Source of the DNA: an uncultured Clostridia bacterium
GTDB lineage: Bacteria > Bacillota > Clostridia > Christensenellales > UBA1242
Assembly (NCBI GenBank): GCA_947624415.1
Contig: CANQKH010000005.1
Coordinates: 1-64,000, forward strand
DNA length: 64,000 nucleotides
Reading direction: 5' to 3'
Shown one piece after another: positions 56,701-63,234 of the stretch. Both the position numbers and the translations under genes were made by a program. Numbering within the stretch: position 1 is the first letter of the stretch; each line of letters opens with the position of its first letter. The notes beneath the pieces were generated by a model that saw only the letters and a program-made list of their open reading frames with translations, was not told where the DNA came from and searched no databases.

Positions 56701-59700
56701 CAGAAGCCCAATTATTGACATAGGAATAGGAAGTGTTGAATATCTAAATAGAGTTGAAGGCGATGACGTGTATATTTATGGACAATTCTCAACTGCTCAC
56801 GCCGGCACAGGAATTCCAGTTGTAATGGAAGGAGAAAACAGACTTGAACTTCGTGGCGAGACGGCTAAAAATTATAAACTTGCAAGTTCATATTCTGGAA
56901 CTATCACTCAGCACGCAATAATTGGAGAAGTCAGCCTTACATTAAAATACACTTCATATGAATATGCAACAATCTACGAGGAAATGGACTTAAATGTTAT
57001 AAAACTTGATGAAATGTTTAGCGGTATTGAATTATTTATTGAAGGTATTGGCAGCGACCTTGTAAACGGATTTGTTACATTGGAAGGAATTGCCATAGAT
57101 GAGGAAAACTTATCAGTTGGTGCGGGATATCTCAAAGTAGGCAAGGAAATGCCTATAAGAGTTATATTTGCTACAAATGACCTCATTGGCTTGTCAGCAA
57201 ATGGTTATGAAGTTAAGATTGAAATCACTCCAAGAGAGTTGGATTTAAAAGACGAAATAACTATAATCAAGAAATATGACGGAACAAAGGTAGTTAAGAA
57301 TATTGATAAAACAATAAATTCATCACTTTTACCTTCAAAGGGCAATGGAAAATTCGACGATGTATTTATCGATGTTGAAAAATGCGAGTATGATAATTAC
57401 GAATTAGGAACTTGGGACGTCAATATTGTTCTTGGCGGCGAAGATGCGGCAAACTATTTACCATTAAAAGTAAAGGGAAGCATAGTTAAGCATAAAATTA
57501 ATGTTTATGTAAATCAAATTGAAGAAAATGAGACCCTTGTTCCAGGCGGAAAGTTCGTAGACGGAATTAAAATGCCAGAAAGGGAATTAAAATTTGAATT
57601 ATCTTATCCATTAAGTGAAGAGTTTGATTTGAATGATATTGCATTCCCAAGAAGAGATGGCTATCGTGCAGTAAAGTGGATGTATCAAGATGAAATGGGA
57701 ACCTTTAAACCATTTGCAGATGATATTGATACAGTTTTAGATCGCGTAGCACTTGCATCTGGAGAGGGTGATGGTGAATTAACACTCTATATCCAGTGGG
57801 AAATCATCAAATATGAATTAAAAATCAGCGTTGATGATGTTCCAGATTACAGAAACTACACCGTAACTTCAACAACAGGAAAAGGAGTTGAAGGTGATAG
57901 TGAAAATGGTTATAAGTTAGAATATTACACAAGCGTAGAGATTGCATTTGAAGCAGACAAAGGCTACGTAATCAATACTATAGCAGCGACAAAACTCAAT
58001 GCTGTGGACAAAAATATTGAAGCAAACTTTAACACAAGATGTAATGCAACTTTGACTAATATTACAGGAGAAAATGCTTTAAGACTTACATTTACACCAA
58101 TCAAAGTAGAATTTGTTTTAGATCCAAACATTCCAGTCTTAGGCGATTATCCAAATAATATTAAAGAAAAATTGGTTAGAAAAGACCATGAAGCAACAAC
58201 ATTTAAGGTTGATTATCAAGCACTTGCCGATACAATATTGCCACAACTTCAAGTAACTGACGGAACATATGTGTTGAGCGGATATAATTACATATTTGAT
58301 GGAGAGTATCCATTAGATATGGGGCTTGATAAACTTATAGAAAAATGTTATCCTGATATTTCTTCAGACGTAACCATTGAATTAAAAGCACAATGGAAGG
58401 GAGTAAGATATCAAATCAAATTTGACCCAACAGAAGGCGACTTTAATGGTAAACCTGACACAATAGAAGCATACTTCGGCGAGAGTCTACCAACTTTGCC
58501 AATCCCAGAACGTGCAGGAATGGAAGTAATAAGGTGGAATTGTGCTGATGGTATGAGCTACAACACGGATAACCTCTTAGTATCTATTGGAAATCCAGCA
58601 ATTTCTGAGGGGCAATCAACGCCAGAATATTACACATTAATATTGACTGCTGAATGGGAATATATTCCTCATCAAATTACAATAAATTTTGATGACAATA
58701 TTAAAATTTATTTAAATGGTGAATTATTAGAGCAAGGAAAACCATATGTTCATACTCTAAAATACAATGATGCTTTAAGACTTATAATAGAACCTGAAGC
58801 CGGATATTCATTCAAATACACCAAAAACTCAGACTTTGTTGTTGATGTAATGAACAACGATGTTGAGATTACAAAAGTTGCCGAAGATTGTGAAATAACC
58901 TTTAATGTTACACCAAAGCCATATGAATTATATTTCTATCACGATGGCAGGGTGTCGAATTATGAGATTTATATTTATCAAGCAGATGGCGACAACCTAC
59001 TAGAAACGGAGGAAAAATTAATAAGAAAAGTTGAAAATTCTCCACACGAACAGGTATTTACAGGTCAATTTGTAGTTGTTAAATTTACTGGTAGCAGAGG
59101 CTATGTATTTGATAATAAAGATAAGAATATTGATTTCACTGGTGGAAATAGAAAATTGATGCTAGAAACCCAACTTGAAGGTGCTGACGGAAAAGTATTA
59201 AAGTGTATTGTGAGCAACTTTGGTCAGATTACCGCCGATCAAGCATCATTAACAGTTAGGACTGTTCCAGGCAATGTTCATATTACTTATAAAGGTTTAT
59301 CTCAATTAGATACATTGAATTTCAATAGCAAACGTCAAGATCTTTCAAATAAAGAGGTAGGCGAATTTGATATTGAAGCAGGTTCAACCCTTGAAATTTC
59401 AGGAACTCTAAGTTTTGGGTATACTGAATTTAACTTCACAACATCTGATAATGAAATTATTATTGTTACTATAGAAAACAACTATAATGCTGATCATAAT
59501 GTCTTTGTATTCTATGCAAAATTGCAAAATTATTTTGAAGATTTTACAATAGAATTCAAATCAAAACCAAGAATATTTGAATTTTCATTGTCCTCACAAT
59601 CTCCATCGCTTGGAAAGGTAAGCGAAGGTATCGAACGACAGCAAGTTGAATATGGTGGCACTTTGAAATTAGGACAAGAGGAATTAGACAGAGCATATGA

Positions 59701-62700
59701 ATTTGCCGGCTGGTTTATTGGAGATACGAGAATATGCGAGATTTCAAATTGCGAACTTGTGTTGGGAGTAGATTTGAGGTCGACCCAACTTTCAAATGAA
59801 GATGAAAATGGAATAATTAACATTGAAGTAAGATATCAAGTTAAGATTGTAGATGAACAATTCAGTGTTGTTGGTCGTGGTTCGATTACTATAACGCGAG
59901 AAAATGATAGTGATTCTTTGGATGTTTTATCGGGCGAGCAAACAATATGGAAAATTGTTCAAGGTCAAAATATTTATATTCAACTTAATCCAAATGAAGG
60001 CTACATTCTTGATACATTGTTAATTGATGGAACATTAAAGACGCCAAGCGATTATGGATATGATGAGACAAACAAAAGGTTGCAAATATTCATTGACTGG
60101 TATAATCCAGTAGAATCTATTCAAATTTCATTTAAAGCAGGGCAGGCAACAATAATTGTTCAGGCAGTTACATCTATCAGCAATACAAGAATTCCAGGAA
60201 CAACAGCAGGCGGAAAGATATTCATAACTGATGAAAATGGCAATAAATTGCCAGAAGATGTTTACAAGCCATATAACAATGACTTAATAATTGGTGGTAA
60301 TTATTCAATTGATTCTTATACCGATGTAATATTGTATTTCATTATAGAGGCAAAAGAAGGCTTTACTCCAAATATTATAACAACTCAAGGTGTTACAGTA
60401 AGCGGCCTTGTAAAAAATGGCATTCTCGTATACACAGTATTTGGACTTAAAAATAACAGCATAATTCAAGCAGTGTTTACTGCAAAAGAAAATACTGTAA
60501 ACATTCATTTTGAAGTTGAAGGTCAAAAGGAACAGGCAGTTGCTGGAAGAGTTTTGGTTGACACATCATCAAACTTAATAAAATCAAATCCAAGAAATGG
60601 TTACTATGCAGATGTTGGCATAATTACTGGAGAAAATCTTGTATTCAATCTTTACTTATATCCATCATTTGTATTTGATACAGAAGACAGCGTTGTAAAA
60701 TATCATATTATTTATGGTGGCAGTGATGAATTTGCAGAGGGAAGCATTAAGGTTAGCGATGTAAAACCATGCTCAATAGAGACAACAGGATTTAGCAGCA
60801 TGATTACATTTACAGTTGAAAATGTTACAACAGATGCAGAGATAATATTCTATGTATTGCCAAAAGAATTTTCAATTAAATTCAAAGTGCTTGATGACAG
60901 CCCAGAAATAGTTATGTCAAAGAAGATTATTTATGGTCAACAATGGTCATTAAATAACTTACCAGCAGACGAAAAGGGCAGAATATTGGCCACAAGACCA
61001 AACTTCTCATTCGTTGGATACTTTACAAAACCATTGGGTAATGGAACATTAGTTATAGACAGATATGGAGAAGTTCAAGATATATGGAGATTTAGTGGTT
61101 ATTCTTCAAATGGTGCGGGCGTATATGTTGCAGATGATAACTATGACCCTAACCATGATACATTCACTCTTTATGCCGCTTGGACATATGATACGGCAGA
61201 CATTCAAATACAATTTGTTCCTCAAAGTATTGTAGTAGATAGAACAAATTATTCAATAGAATCGGTTATAACAAACCTTCGTGAGGCCGATGCTTGGATA
61301 GGTCAAGAAAGCAAATGGGCTGCAAGAATTGCCGTTGGCTCTCGATTGAACATTTCTGCAATTAATTTTGAAGGTTATGTATTTGATAAATTTACACTTC
61401 AATTTGGAAATAGTGAGGGGGTTGTAAAACCTGCAAACTTCACATTAGAACTTGAAATGGGCGTTTATATTTTGACGGCATACTACAGGCCAACCATCAC
61501 AATAAAGATTGTCAATACAAACAATGACCTTGCCGATGGTGGAACGGGTTATGCAAGACAAAATGGAAACAATGTTGAAAATAGTTATGACCCAGAAGCA
61601 CTACTTTCTATTGTTGCAAAAGCAAATGAAGGTTACAATTTCATAAAGTGGCAAATACTTAGAAATGGAATCTATGTAGACCTCGATGGAAAAGGTGAAC
61701 TTAATGCCAGTGGCGAATATGTTTACAATTTCCAATCTGTAATGAATGAATCAATAACGTTAATTGCTTACTTTGAAGGAAAAACAATTGCATTAAAATT
61801 TGACGATAGTGAAATTCAAGGATATCACCAAATAGTTTCTAAGAAATTAAATGGGGTAGAACTTTTAACGAATGAAATAACCGCTTATGTTGGCGATGTA
61901 TTCACAGTTGTTATTAATAAAATTCCTGGTTACAACATTAATATAGAAAATACAGGCCTTACAGTATTGTCAATTTCACAAGATGGAAGTTTTGCATTGT
62001 ATACATTAGAATGCAAATTAACCTATGATGTGCTTGAAAAAGTTGATGAAAACTCATACAAGAAAGTCATAAAGATAGGGCTCTTAAAAGAAGAATTAAC
62101 ATTTAATTTCACATATACTGTTTTAGATCCTGTCGATGATGCTGAGAATTCAAGAGGCGGCTTTGTAAATATTGTCAACGTCAATAACAACTTAATTCAA
62201 ATTGACAATAATGGTTTGTATAAGAATAAATACGGAGAGAATTTTGCAATAAATGTTGTAAGAAACAGCAATTATCGACTTGTTAACATAAATTTGAGAC
62301 GTATGATTGAAGGTATTGGAATGCAAGGATATGACATTACAGCATATATGGATGAAAATAATCAAATCATATTTAATAAATCTTTAATGGACAGATTCTT
62401 TGCATATCAAATATACATCGATATTACATTCCAGAGATTACAATGGGATGATGAAGAGATTATTGGTTCACTATACAGCATAGTTGAAGACGAGGATGAA
62501 TCCTATGTTGTCGCAGACCTCACAGGAAGCGGAACAGAAGAAGACCCTTATATAATCTCAAGTGCAACGGAATTTGCATTAATGTCATACCTTGTAAATA
62601 ATGGCTATGTAAATTATGTGGGAGAAAAATATAGCGAAGCATACTACATGGTTATAAACAATATTGATTTTGAAGGAAGATTCTGGATTCCTATTGGATC

Positions 62701-62974
62701 TGAAGAGAATCCTTTTGAAGGATTTATTGATTTAGGAAAGTGCGACTTCTATAATATAGAACACATTAAAATTTATACAAATCCTCCAACATCTCATAGT
62801 GGGCTGTTCTGGCACATTGGAAAAGAAGGAAACGTTAAAGAGGATAATAGCATATTAATCATTGTATTGCTTTCAATATCCATCCCAATTTTCATTCTCA
62901 TAATAATCTTGATTATAATCTTGATTTTGAGAAAGAAGAAGAAAGATGAGCTTGACGACATCTCGAATCAATAA
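41798..62974 (+). CDS. Giant secreted, membrane-anchored surface protein (7058 residues)
   Basis: One intact frame covers 21.2 kb; AGGAGG precedes the ATG. Residues 1-42 form a signal peptide, probably cleaved after the SSAA-like region. Residues about 88-150 are GLUG-like (DIDLDGQFWAPIGTKENPF). A long beta-rich region follows with MBG/YDG-like units (KVFDGNN about 2815, DYDGN about 3050, TYDKE about 4850, EFDRS about 4965, KKYDGTK about 5155). InlB-like repeats occur with aromatic-Gly-W/Y turns (about 1665, 3190, 3400, 4495, 5285, 5570, 5960, 6400). A second GLUG-like unit (about 6910-6995: NIDFEGRFWIPIGSEENPF) precedes a membrane helix (about 7018-7043) and the tail RKKKKDELDDISNQ. There is no LPXTG. 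It is very probably an adhesin or surface filament. Confidence 0.9.
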   Translation: MFRKMLKKCYLLVAILLMAGGIFCLLPSRLEDSLNFSNQSSAATISKGEKYGQSDVYIIHAGSTGAEELGEIAKSIGANESTYTSATFYLEGDIDLDGQFWAPIGTKENPFKGVFYGNGHKISNLLITEELSIDKSYLGLFGYIDGATIADLRIGGNNVFNVKTTPTSYGTMVGYAASSAIINCYEESVNKKLTVGDPDSSTDFTPVNMYSIGGGTSSIIYEGACYLGKFDENNENDKLAEIVDPESGTATKATNVTRDTEKTGISTGYVSTFTVDQPTWSATEDSYKGHSTTTLISGYYGFYKVVNGKAEEFYNPFKGDKTTGGTDVTTKGIRVLLKISEGKMVIDTSSPSKAGIFLKDNFIQRSEVNETNKADNEGKVFALKEGVKLTMPVVSSSEKAEMTEEASPILVNFDAKHGGETVNHKTIGKARTASTEQLVGETKSNTYPYDMSFLTYFSLYTGYVRRLGYDFAGIHKKGSSSNLDFNITVEETTKNEKLTTNADVPTDFLNQFPYACTGDVATGDKYEMGWTRNNDPRNFNIKLVMASDEGSNFSSNFDIVEDAIDLSVQDLPETPDKKENALALSSSKGRFKEYTISSDSVLTDDTFKFSITLQSGYRITLPTLIKVGDGEDAQYFPQPIENDTEFLLNGDVASKTSGIYPNFTGSSGEKEKYKKGTNYDVYSPTYIYGEWVNEKTTYKMVENVKTVDKPGFDTNSNIDKTYNFTIGNIVGAGGTVYLVVERDWLKVDVTPEQNTAVVGDDGNLKYTWSLLQSKAATAGSITEDGTNFFFYSYDGGFTPVPQDLQVSEDDKETEEDDDKFVRNISLSQPASGRIYLYLRRGEKPVVKLAMEEKYILGISNQTMSTSPQDDGARFTSTGSPNILKQTKAGVTSSAVGYFQVWIFNIEFSDVANGDYDKALNDNHKLTIVCGSLLTRVTANFYEIKNVTNEGETKIVTTLIENETDLAGLAVFVNPSNLETDQLPSTADDGLGSGNAKTVGLSDASEGTATDSIYVAKNTKFQAAYFKLKDEKTGSTSGEYNLTDDESYYTYWTGSKILVNATLNGDSSLNYTIDVYFKQRTYDVTIQYKIEDGVNEVEIKNNLNYLFDTAPTNYTDQAVGKFSDPISFTLGEIGRGVLSFKSASVSGSTDLSGPSLTSTIQQSGTSTEGGPGTVAGTSASDVDETPGKYDFDFTLGYYDTTITFTFVYKSVDFKISKLYYDGDTIDGAMTAIEKIFKFNFNDGAEGPSLSLVETSGVNGDKGSKISSISISSQYYLLKWYIKGTASVAVSGTGLDVFMSDQTALEAIAKEVGGTNALEVEFGGLMPYVGLRTVTVYYSVNPVSENDVLCADTAGNLLDGKDRKQKVGEISWNIKEGKANVLSDLSDEVFFNVGYILKGYSALAGTITWDETGKTYTLEIKDFARLFAGGAGAEFLGDEGTGLTAWSAFAVGATAEECSTDLAAIWEAITYKLQIDSQNDQQITVKLGSSISYSLPATTSSDYKLGFANYTIQYGEAGKEGSTTSKATGDKDEGYVVTGYKLYQSGDETNGKVVNSGEEYTITAQILYDILTNNSTYRFQENDATHPIIIKTLREPATYYLILAASPYYHYNWNDDSGIGEKITDESNSALNGAIRIKVKYKSLPTDLNALMQENATDSTAKKLEVVRDGYTCNGWVLANDDGTQQLNQALYTFKTEFDHQDVMIVPTWARDISKETVTSLISYEPSSEQDEAKKEVTYYMGYNKQVATGTIGGDNLGAGSNEPGDRGRSGTLLLNGEYIKSYKFDISFVSDDKTPITKQYSTTSKDGLTLADLSEGSGKYTVKFTIEVGEVLNLTPRVLETYTVSSEEITITLKKNVIKFIEYSLTSVYTGTSTFVVPDERYTKQNNFGSFLFEYSWDGKANAEAIGSVVGEVNYFVNPTIIGSGDDGSDYNVSVVNKTLRWKLNTDQIGALQNQEGSLYYFGANPNYSLIFENVFKGKNGVSGYFVNIENAVELQKAKFTISFPNGTGYAIPDVETLICDDFEPGRISYTGYDSEKIEFTYTLGKLTLKAAKSDGTLIASGQWRGNENHDLDSATFNVYDLIITGHESELDTNFEWNISTSSLFEFLDTSKALKFEYTVGYVVAREGKLQNAEKYKDQINKISIDTIKVNDVEYEIVDPNQGTVYFENREQLGTSRRAYLIYYYDNVNNKLIIYIDTDLLNGTGSITKVGLSYNLNLSNENSDALVLLGNAPVDSSADIENLVETSNNSGYTFTISPLAEYDKVNYKMLLSDAVKVSLDFNKGWEVKEGENRSKAEFYVSVDGPYTISVPQYGYDGITFKTFDLQANSRIKFDSSSESGGYVFTSTKGGPAENVTARWSFNSIVVTPKGSPIPIEKYASKTAITIDLTEMVDFSLPAQGLITSQSYQLQRDGQTFDATSSFTGGILGSGLITFSLFERNNKNFATTDLTGDYKLIITIKFHDGEEQSQTVNFDVHITIKINQIDVNITDDTKRLEYNNTGNRQEDIKLAFMLNGGADKEKDSLLSALKTTDNQSSIYNVYWTCAKSLKDVDNYTIKFIIESQYQKIFQFTTGEFEKEVSFEIYQFTIKLGEEQYYVQINFSKSFGENDPLFEKEIEVFTKTKDKVTLRFSRADTSDEIGEYALEFIAITSDNSDNYRVDTTGFDATSNSKFKINKPSGGLKIEILDHNLNYIYNGKTLSTISATYLGEDLYKLSGVIDGTDQEVETTFKLYFGNKISIPDNVRASYAEHLKFTVTPKKVVGKYEISVEITGTVHGQDQSLAETWGGVSFVNSDGVTDKTKAYVEVTKRDLYITGITKVFDGNNNISYNTASEDECNCTITFRTGDNEGLVTIEGVVDKVIISGRIPGENTHRVGTYSLDSKSVGTSGIYINAGADDLGGCYTLKIDSAEAKVTPSSKKVTISGEQELDYGSIVDSGDGTGIYTSQEALEKLLSVLKLNYSSEGFGTDGKINKESFTVTKVVISDAAYSTGHYLKVKEENEGKYSITITVISPDFFLDGENAEEQYESSQTIEVLINKVKLTISNSPNNNISKDYDGNVSLPEIEREFGEDASPFIASGLLKGDRLYVNEGHFVSPLIGEQEIEITLDVNDDHANYDITYNDLHGTIRAIILYFNKDVHEDEFVKDNENVVGKEGQIVVEFKDNSVPNLIDNILKTVLTRKGYTHEGYSYNGNSIADIKNNGDLSAAFLQAAVDAGKEGLDLYVVWSRNELIVTIETYDTNTKERSHTEISWTGSTSRDPENPITEKGDNKITITALYFDSFDDIKLNVGSGYKIKNIPTEYMKKIEGVFDKEGEGTRIGRFSLSNVQGTHNNETGKEEFTVKIEIVEFEIKVVLNENNTDSKFELQAIEGAWKDKTRTLTYSQWTEAANDLPETLYSKGYLWAFAGWELKGVASVGDNVWARINGDELTTDTEIFTFDATWELGEFKLKITTSHTTDIKVVVDDTTLERQTAAEGDYYIIHFTESPVISIKGEEFYRNNYTKACVTGKNNGVSDTMGRDGNYDVITVTSIEGDITVNIDYVEAQITIKTKANARDGSVLVSPINGSEKESSVIKAIYQIGLGTMNLNDFFTSQSSIKTDRYLCTTGTYTQIGWKYVNADGIEQEKLYDINTDVIDIKELIRELLGTSGEYHPNKDDSITLNAVFQGDMYEVTFVIGQELIDAYNCAFVEGGGTSTTKSIRYGDILKDTDIPVFAPANFEFIWAIQDDSSIETFAANKPFISTSFISADHVMTLTAKKGIANYQIKFEINNHSADQEVKVFLADGTDITNSAVPVMNGETITFTFTLPVGYTINQDTINAQGFKFEVDNSRNIQAHEETFKIIKADAESEQPEITIYIEVIAKEYKIKFKVTPDYETVNKKGNADPIEETTIHYDELGNDVFGDSNITYTRGGYRIGKLVTAKGELFATYISETEIDYSGSKFFTNKNERWVYTNDAAEDVEVYIVWHLDDADYINVIPTPVNGHYYNEGEQVIATSRLEIDGSTAAFNEILKNGETITDVYYVIEDGRPISVKEVADFALNYINAIKKSITVNITIQDSSYLRDDHGSVRTVTVTFDVELKPAVIIVKGANIVGYYTGSSYYWPVAENNYGELYYYDADLASETWHKVTYINKIDKVEFVDEREVDLMEKYCVGTNYKLKYFFTTLPDFKLSNYNGFVDNKDGKYTYTTDEMLEEGDNNYKVFGTIQEAQIVLTFQESGYFNGLTQRVQDPQMEILGGSDEFSVTNLVVTTKSTGLDTYNQTTQFTFGWTLTRTVAGMEAIEASEEFKSKNFKFVFSPDTYYSIITTDNAYKVTFGVQYFDVEELALQDVTTGDYIKIDSFQYDANDVEDAGKYSKFGETFNYFDKGVLIMTVTGNGQGEFYVWITKGKSVTFNLSAVKVELQVLKWNWKNEYSDTPEQLRSLLEKLNAESLSKSTMDLTVEPAVAERNYVAVLTDYIAVRLRYKDSDKEATEESNEKYVYIRTNNEISIPNALEWVGFDFKGWDVEGSGLELRTDTIYCPFEHDLKAVNIYAKYEISEPDVEGIGDEKWVFQAHLAKSGDDSFENIKFSSIWKDGKIKNRNDDSISYYFNIYKGEELITVLGDESFNLPANTTSNGKYRMNIRLERSGAIVYKQVEKDVYFTIEVTKLTMVAPEAKNLVTDSTDLVFTYKNEAFDDKIEFEFNCLGIENTTFDKLHNLETSSYYFKLGGKSETEIKLAGEYTLMLVLDETIFDNEKLDGGDYCFAYTVNVNKAILPINEEDIIALNVADKFYGAADPVFENLSKQINNEEVYFSLTREKGESRGLYPFHGESLNDNYNIQLSEGLSFEIKELDATLIIRTKDNKKLNKTYDKETTEFILEYSNRIWTIKLGFVSAELELAYKTDDSDEEHELTIGTDMYAHALEKIHAFDSYDVLYVYGPSYDADEYSGPESILYDGEGAFKDYQFIIDYEITQRELQIKSITKEFDRSPIIDIGIGSVEYLNRVEGDDVYIYGQFSTAHAGTGIPVVMEGENRLELRGETAKNYKLASSYSGTITQHAIIGEVSLTLKYTSYEYATIYEEMDLNVIKLDEMFSGIELFIEGIGSDLVNGFVTLEGIAIDEENLSVGAGYLKVGKEMPIRVIFATNDLIGLSANGYEVKIEITPRELDLKDEITIIKKYDGTKVVKNIDKTINSSLLPSKGNGKFDDVFIDVEKCEYDNYELGTWDVNIVLGGEDAANYLPLKVKGSIVKHKINVYVNQIEENETLVPGGKFVDGIKMPERELKFELSYPLSEEFDLNDIAFPRRDGYRAVKWMYQDEMGTFKPFADDIDTVLDRVALASGEGDGELTLYIQWEIIKYELKISVDDVPDYRNYTVTSTTGKGVEGDSENGYKLEYYTSVEIAFEADKGYVINTIAATKLNAVDKNIEANFNTRCNATLTNITGENALRLTFTPIKVEFVLDPNIPVLGDYPNNIKEKLVRKDHEATTFKVDYQALADTILPQLQVTDGTYVLSGYNYIFDGEYPLDMGLDKLIEKCYPDISSDVTIELKAQWKGVRYQIKFDPTEGDFNGKPDTIEAYFGESLPTLPIPERAGMEVIRWNCADGMSYNTDNLLVSIGNPAISEGQSTPEYYTLILTAEWEYIPHQITINFDDNIKIYLNGELLEQGKPYVHTLKYNDALRLIIEPEAGYSFKYTKNSDFVVDVMNNDVEITKVAEDCEITFNVTPKPYELYFYHDGRVSNYEIYIYQADGDNLLETEEKLIRKVENSPHEQVFTGQFVVVKFTGSRGYVFDNKDKNIDFTGGNRKLMLETQLEGADGKVLKCIVSNFGQITADQASLTVRTVPGNVHITYKGLSQLDTLNFNSKRQDLSNKEVGEFDIEAGSTLEISGTLSFGYTEFNFTTSDNEIIIVTIENNYNADHNVFVFYAKLQNYFEDFTIEFKSKPRIFEFSLSSQSPSLGKVSEGIERQQVEYGGTLKLGQEELDRAYEFAGWFIGDTRICEISNCELVLGVDLRSTQLSNEDENGIINIEVRYQVKIVDEQFSVVGRGSITITRENDSDSLDVLSGEQTIWKIVQGQNIYIQLNPNEGYILDTLLIDGTLKTPSDYGYDETNKRLQIFIDWYNPVESIQISFKAGQATIIVQAVTSISNTRIPGTTAGGKIFITDENGNKLPEDVYKPYNNDLIIGGNYSIDSYTDVILYFIIEAKEGFTPNIITTQGVTVSGLVKNGILVYTVFGLKNNSIIQAVFTAKENTVNIHFEVEGQKEQAVAGRVLVDTSSNLIKSNPRNGYYADVGIITGENLVFNLYLYPSFVFDTEDSVVKYHIIYGGSDEFAEGSIKVSDVKPCSIETTGFSSMITFTVENVTTDAEIIFYVLPKEFSIKFKVLDDSPEIVMSKKIIYGQQWSLNNLPADEKGRILATRPNFSFVGYFTKPLGNGTLVIDRYGEVQDIWRFSGYSSNGAGVYVADDNYDPNHDTFTLYAAWTYDTADIQIQFVPQSIVVDRTNYSIESVITNLREADAWIGQESKWAARIAVGSRLNISAINFEGYVFDKFTLQFGNSEGVVKPANFTLELEMGVYILTAYYRPTITIKIVNTNNDLADGGTGYARQNGNNVENSYDPEALLSIVAKANEGYNFIKWQILRNGIYVDLDGKGELNASGEYVYNFQSVMNESITLIAYFEGKTIALKFDDSEIQGYHQIVSKKLNGVELLTNEITAYVGDVFTVVINKIPGYNINIENTGLTVLSISQDGSFALYTLECKLTYDVLEKVDENSYKKVIKIGLLKEELTFNFTYTVLDPVDDAENSRGGFVNIVNVNNNLIQIDNNGLYKNKYGENFAINVVRNSNYRLVNINLRRMIEGIGMQGYDITAYMDENNQIIFNKSLMDRFFAYQIYIDITFQRLQWDDEEIIGSLYSIVEDEDESYVVADLTGSGTEEDPYIISSATEFALMSYLVNNGYVNYVGEKYSEAYYMVINNIDFEGRFWIPIGSEENPFEGFIDLGKCDFYNIEHIKIYTNPPTSHSGLFWHIGKEGNVKEDNSILIIVLLSISIPIFILIIILIIILILRKKKKDELDDISNQ

Positions 62975-63012
62975 AAACGGTTAGAAAATTCTATCGTAAT
63001 TTGTTTACAAAA

Positions 63013-63048
63013 AAGAGGTTCAACATTTTAAAGTTGAACCTCTTCTTG
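63013..63048 (+). terminator. Intrinsic terminator of the giant gene
   Basis: AAGAGGTTCAAC (63013-63024) is perfectly complementary to GTTGAACCTCTT (63033-63044), a 12-bp stem with an 8-base loop, followed by a T-rich end. Confidence 0.85.
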
Positions 63049-63185
63049 TATTCAAATGAAAATTTAGAAAAAATATAAGTAAAAATCATGTTTTTTGTTA
63101 AAATTTCATTAAATTTTCATAAAATTTATAAAATTATTAATAAATTATATTAAAAACATTTGAAAAATATTTTTGCGTTTTTGTT

Positions 63186-63212
63186 ATATTTGGATAAAAT
63201 TCCTCATAGATT
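63186..63212 (+). promoter_or_regulatory. Sigma-E-type sporulation promoter of spoIVA
   Basis: ATATT (63186-63190), a 14-base spacer and CATAGATT (63205-63212) match the mother-cell sigma-E consensus (ATATT, 14-15, CATACANT) at all but one position. spoIVA is under sigma-E in Bacillus, so site and gene agree. A weaker sigma-A-like reading (TTGCGT-16-TAAAAT) overlaps it. Confidence 0.6.
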
Positions 63213-63234
63213 ATCTTGTCGCATGGAGGATAAA

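Noticed and set aside
62850..62974. LPXTG sortase signal at the end of the giant protein
   Set aside because: No LPXTG-like pentapeptide precedes the terminal helix. Anchoring appears to be by the membrane helix and basic tail alone.
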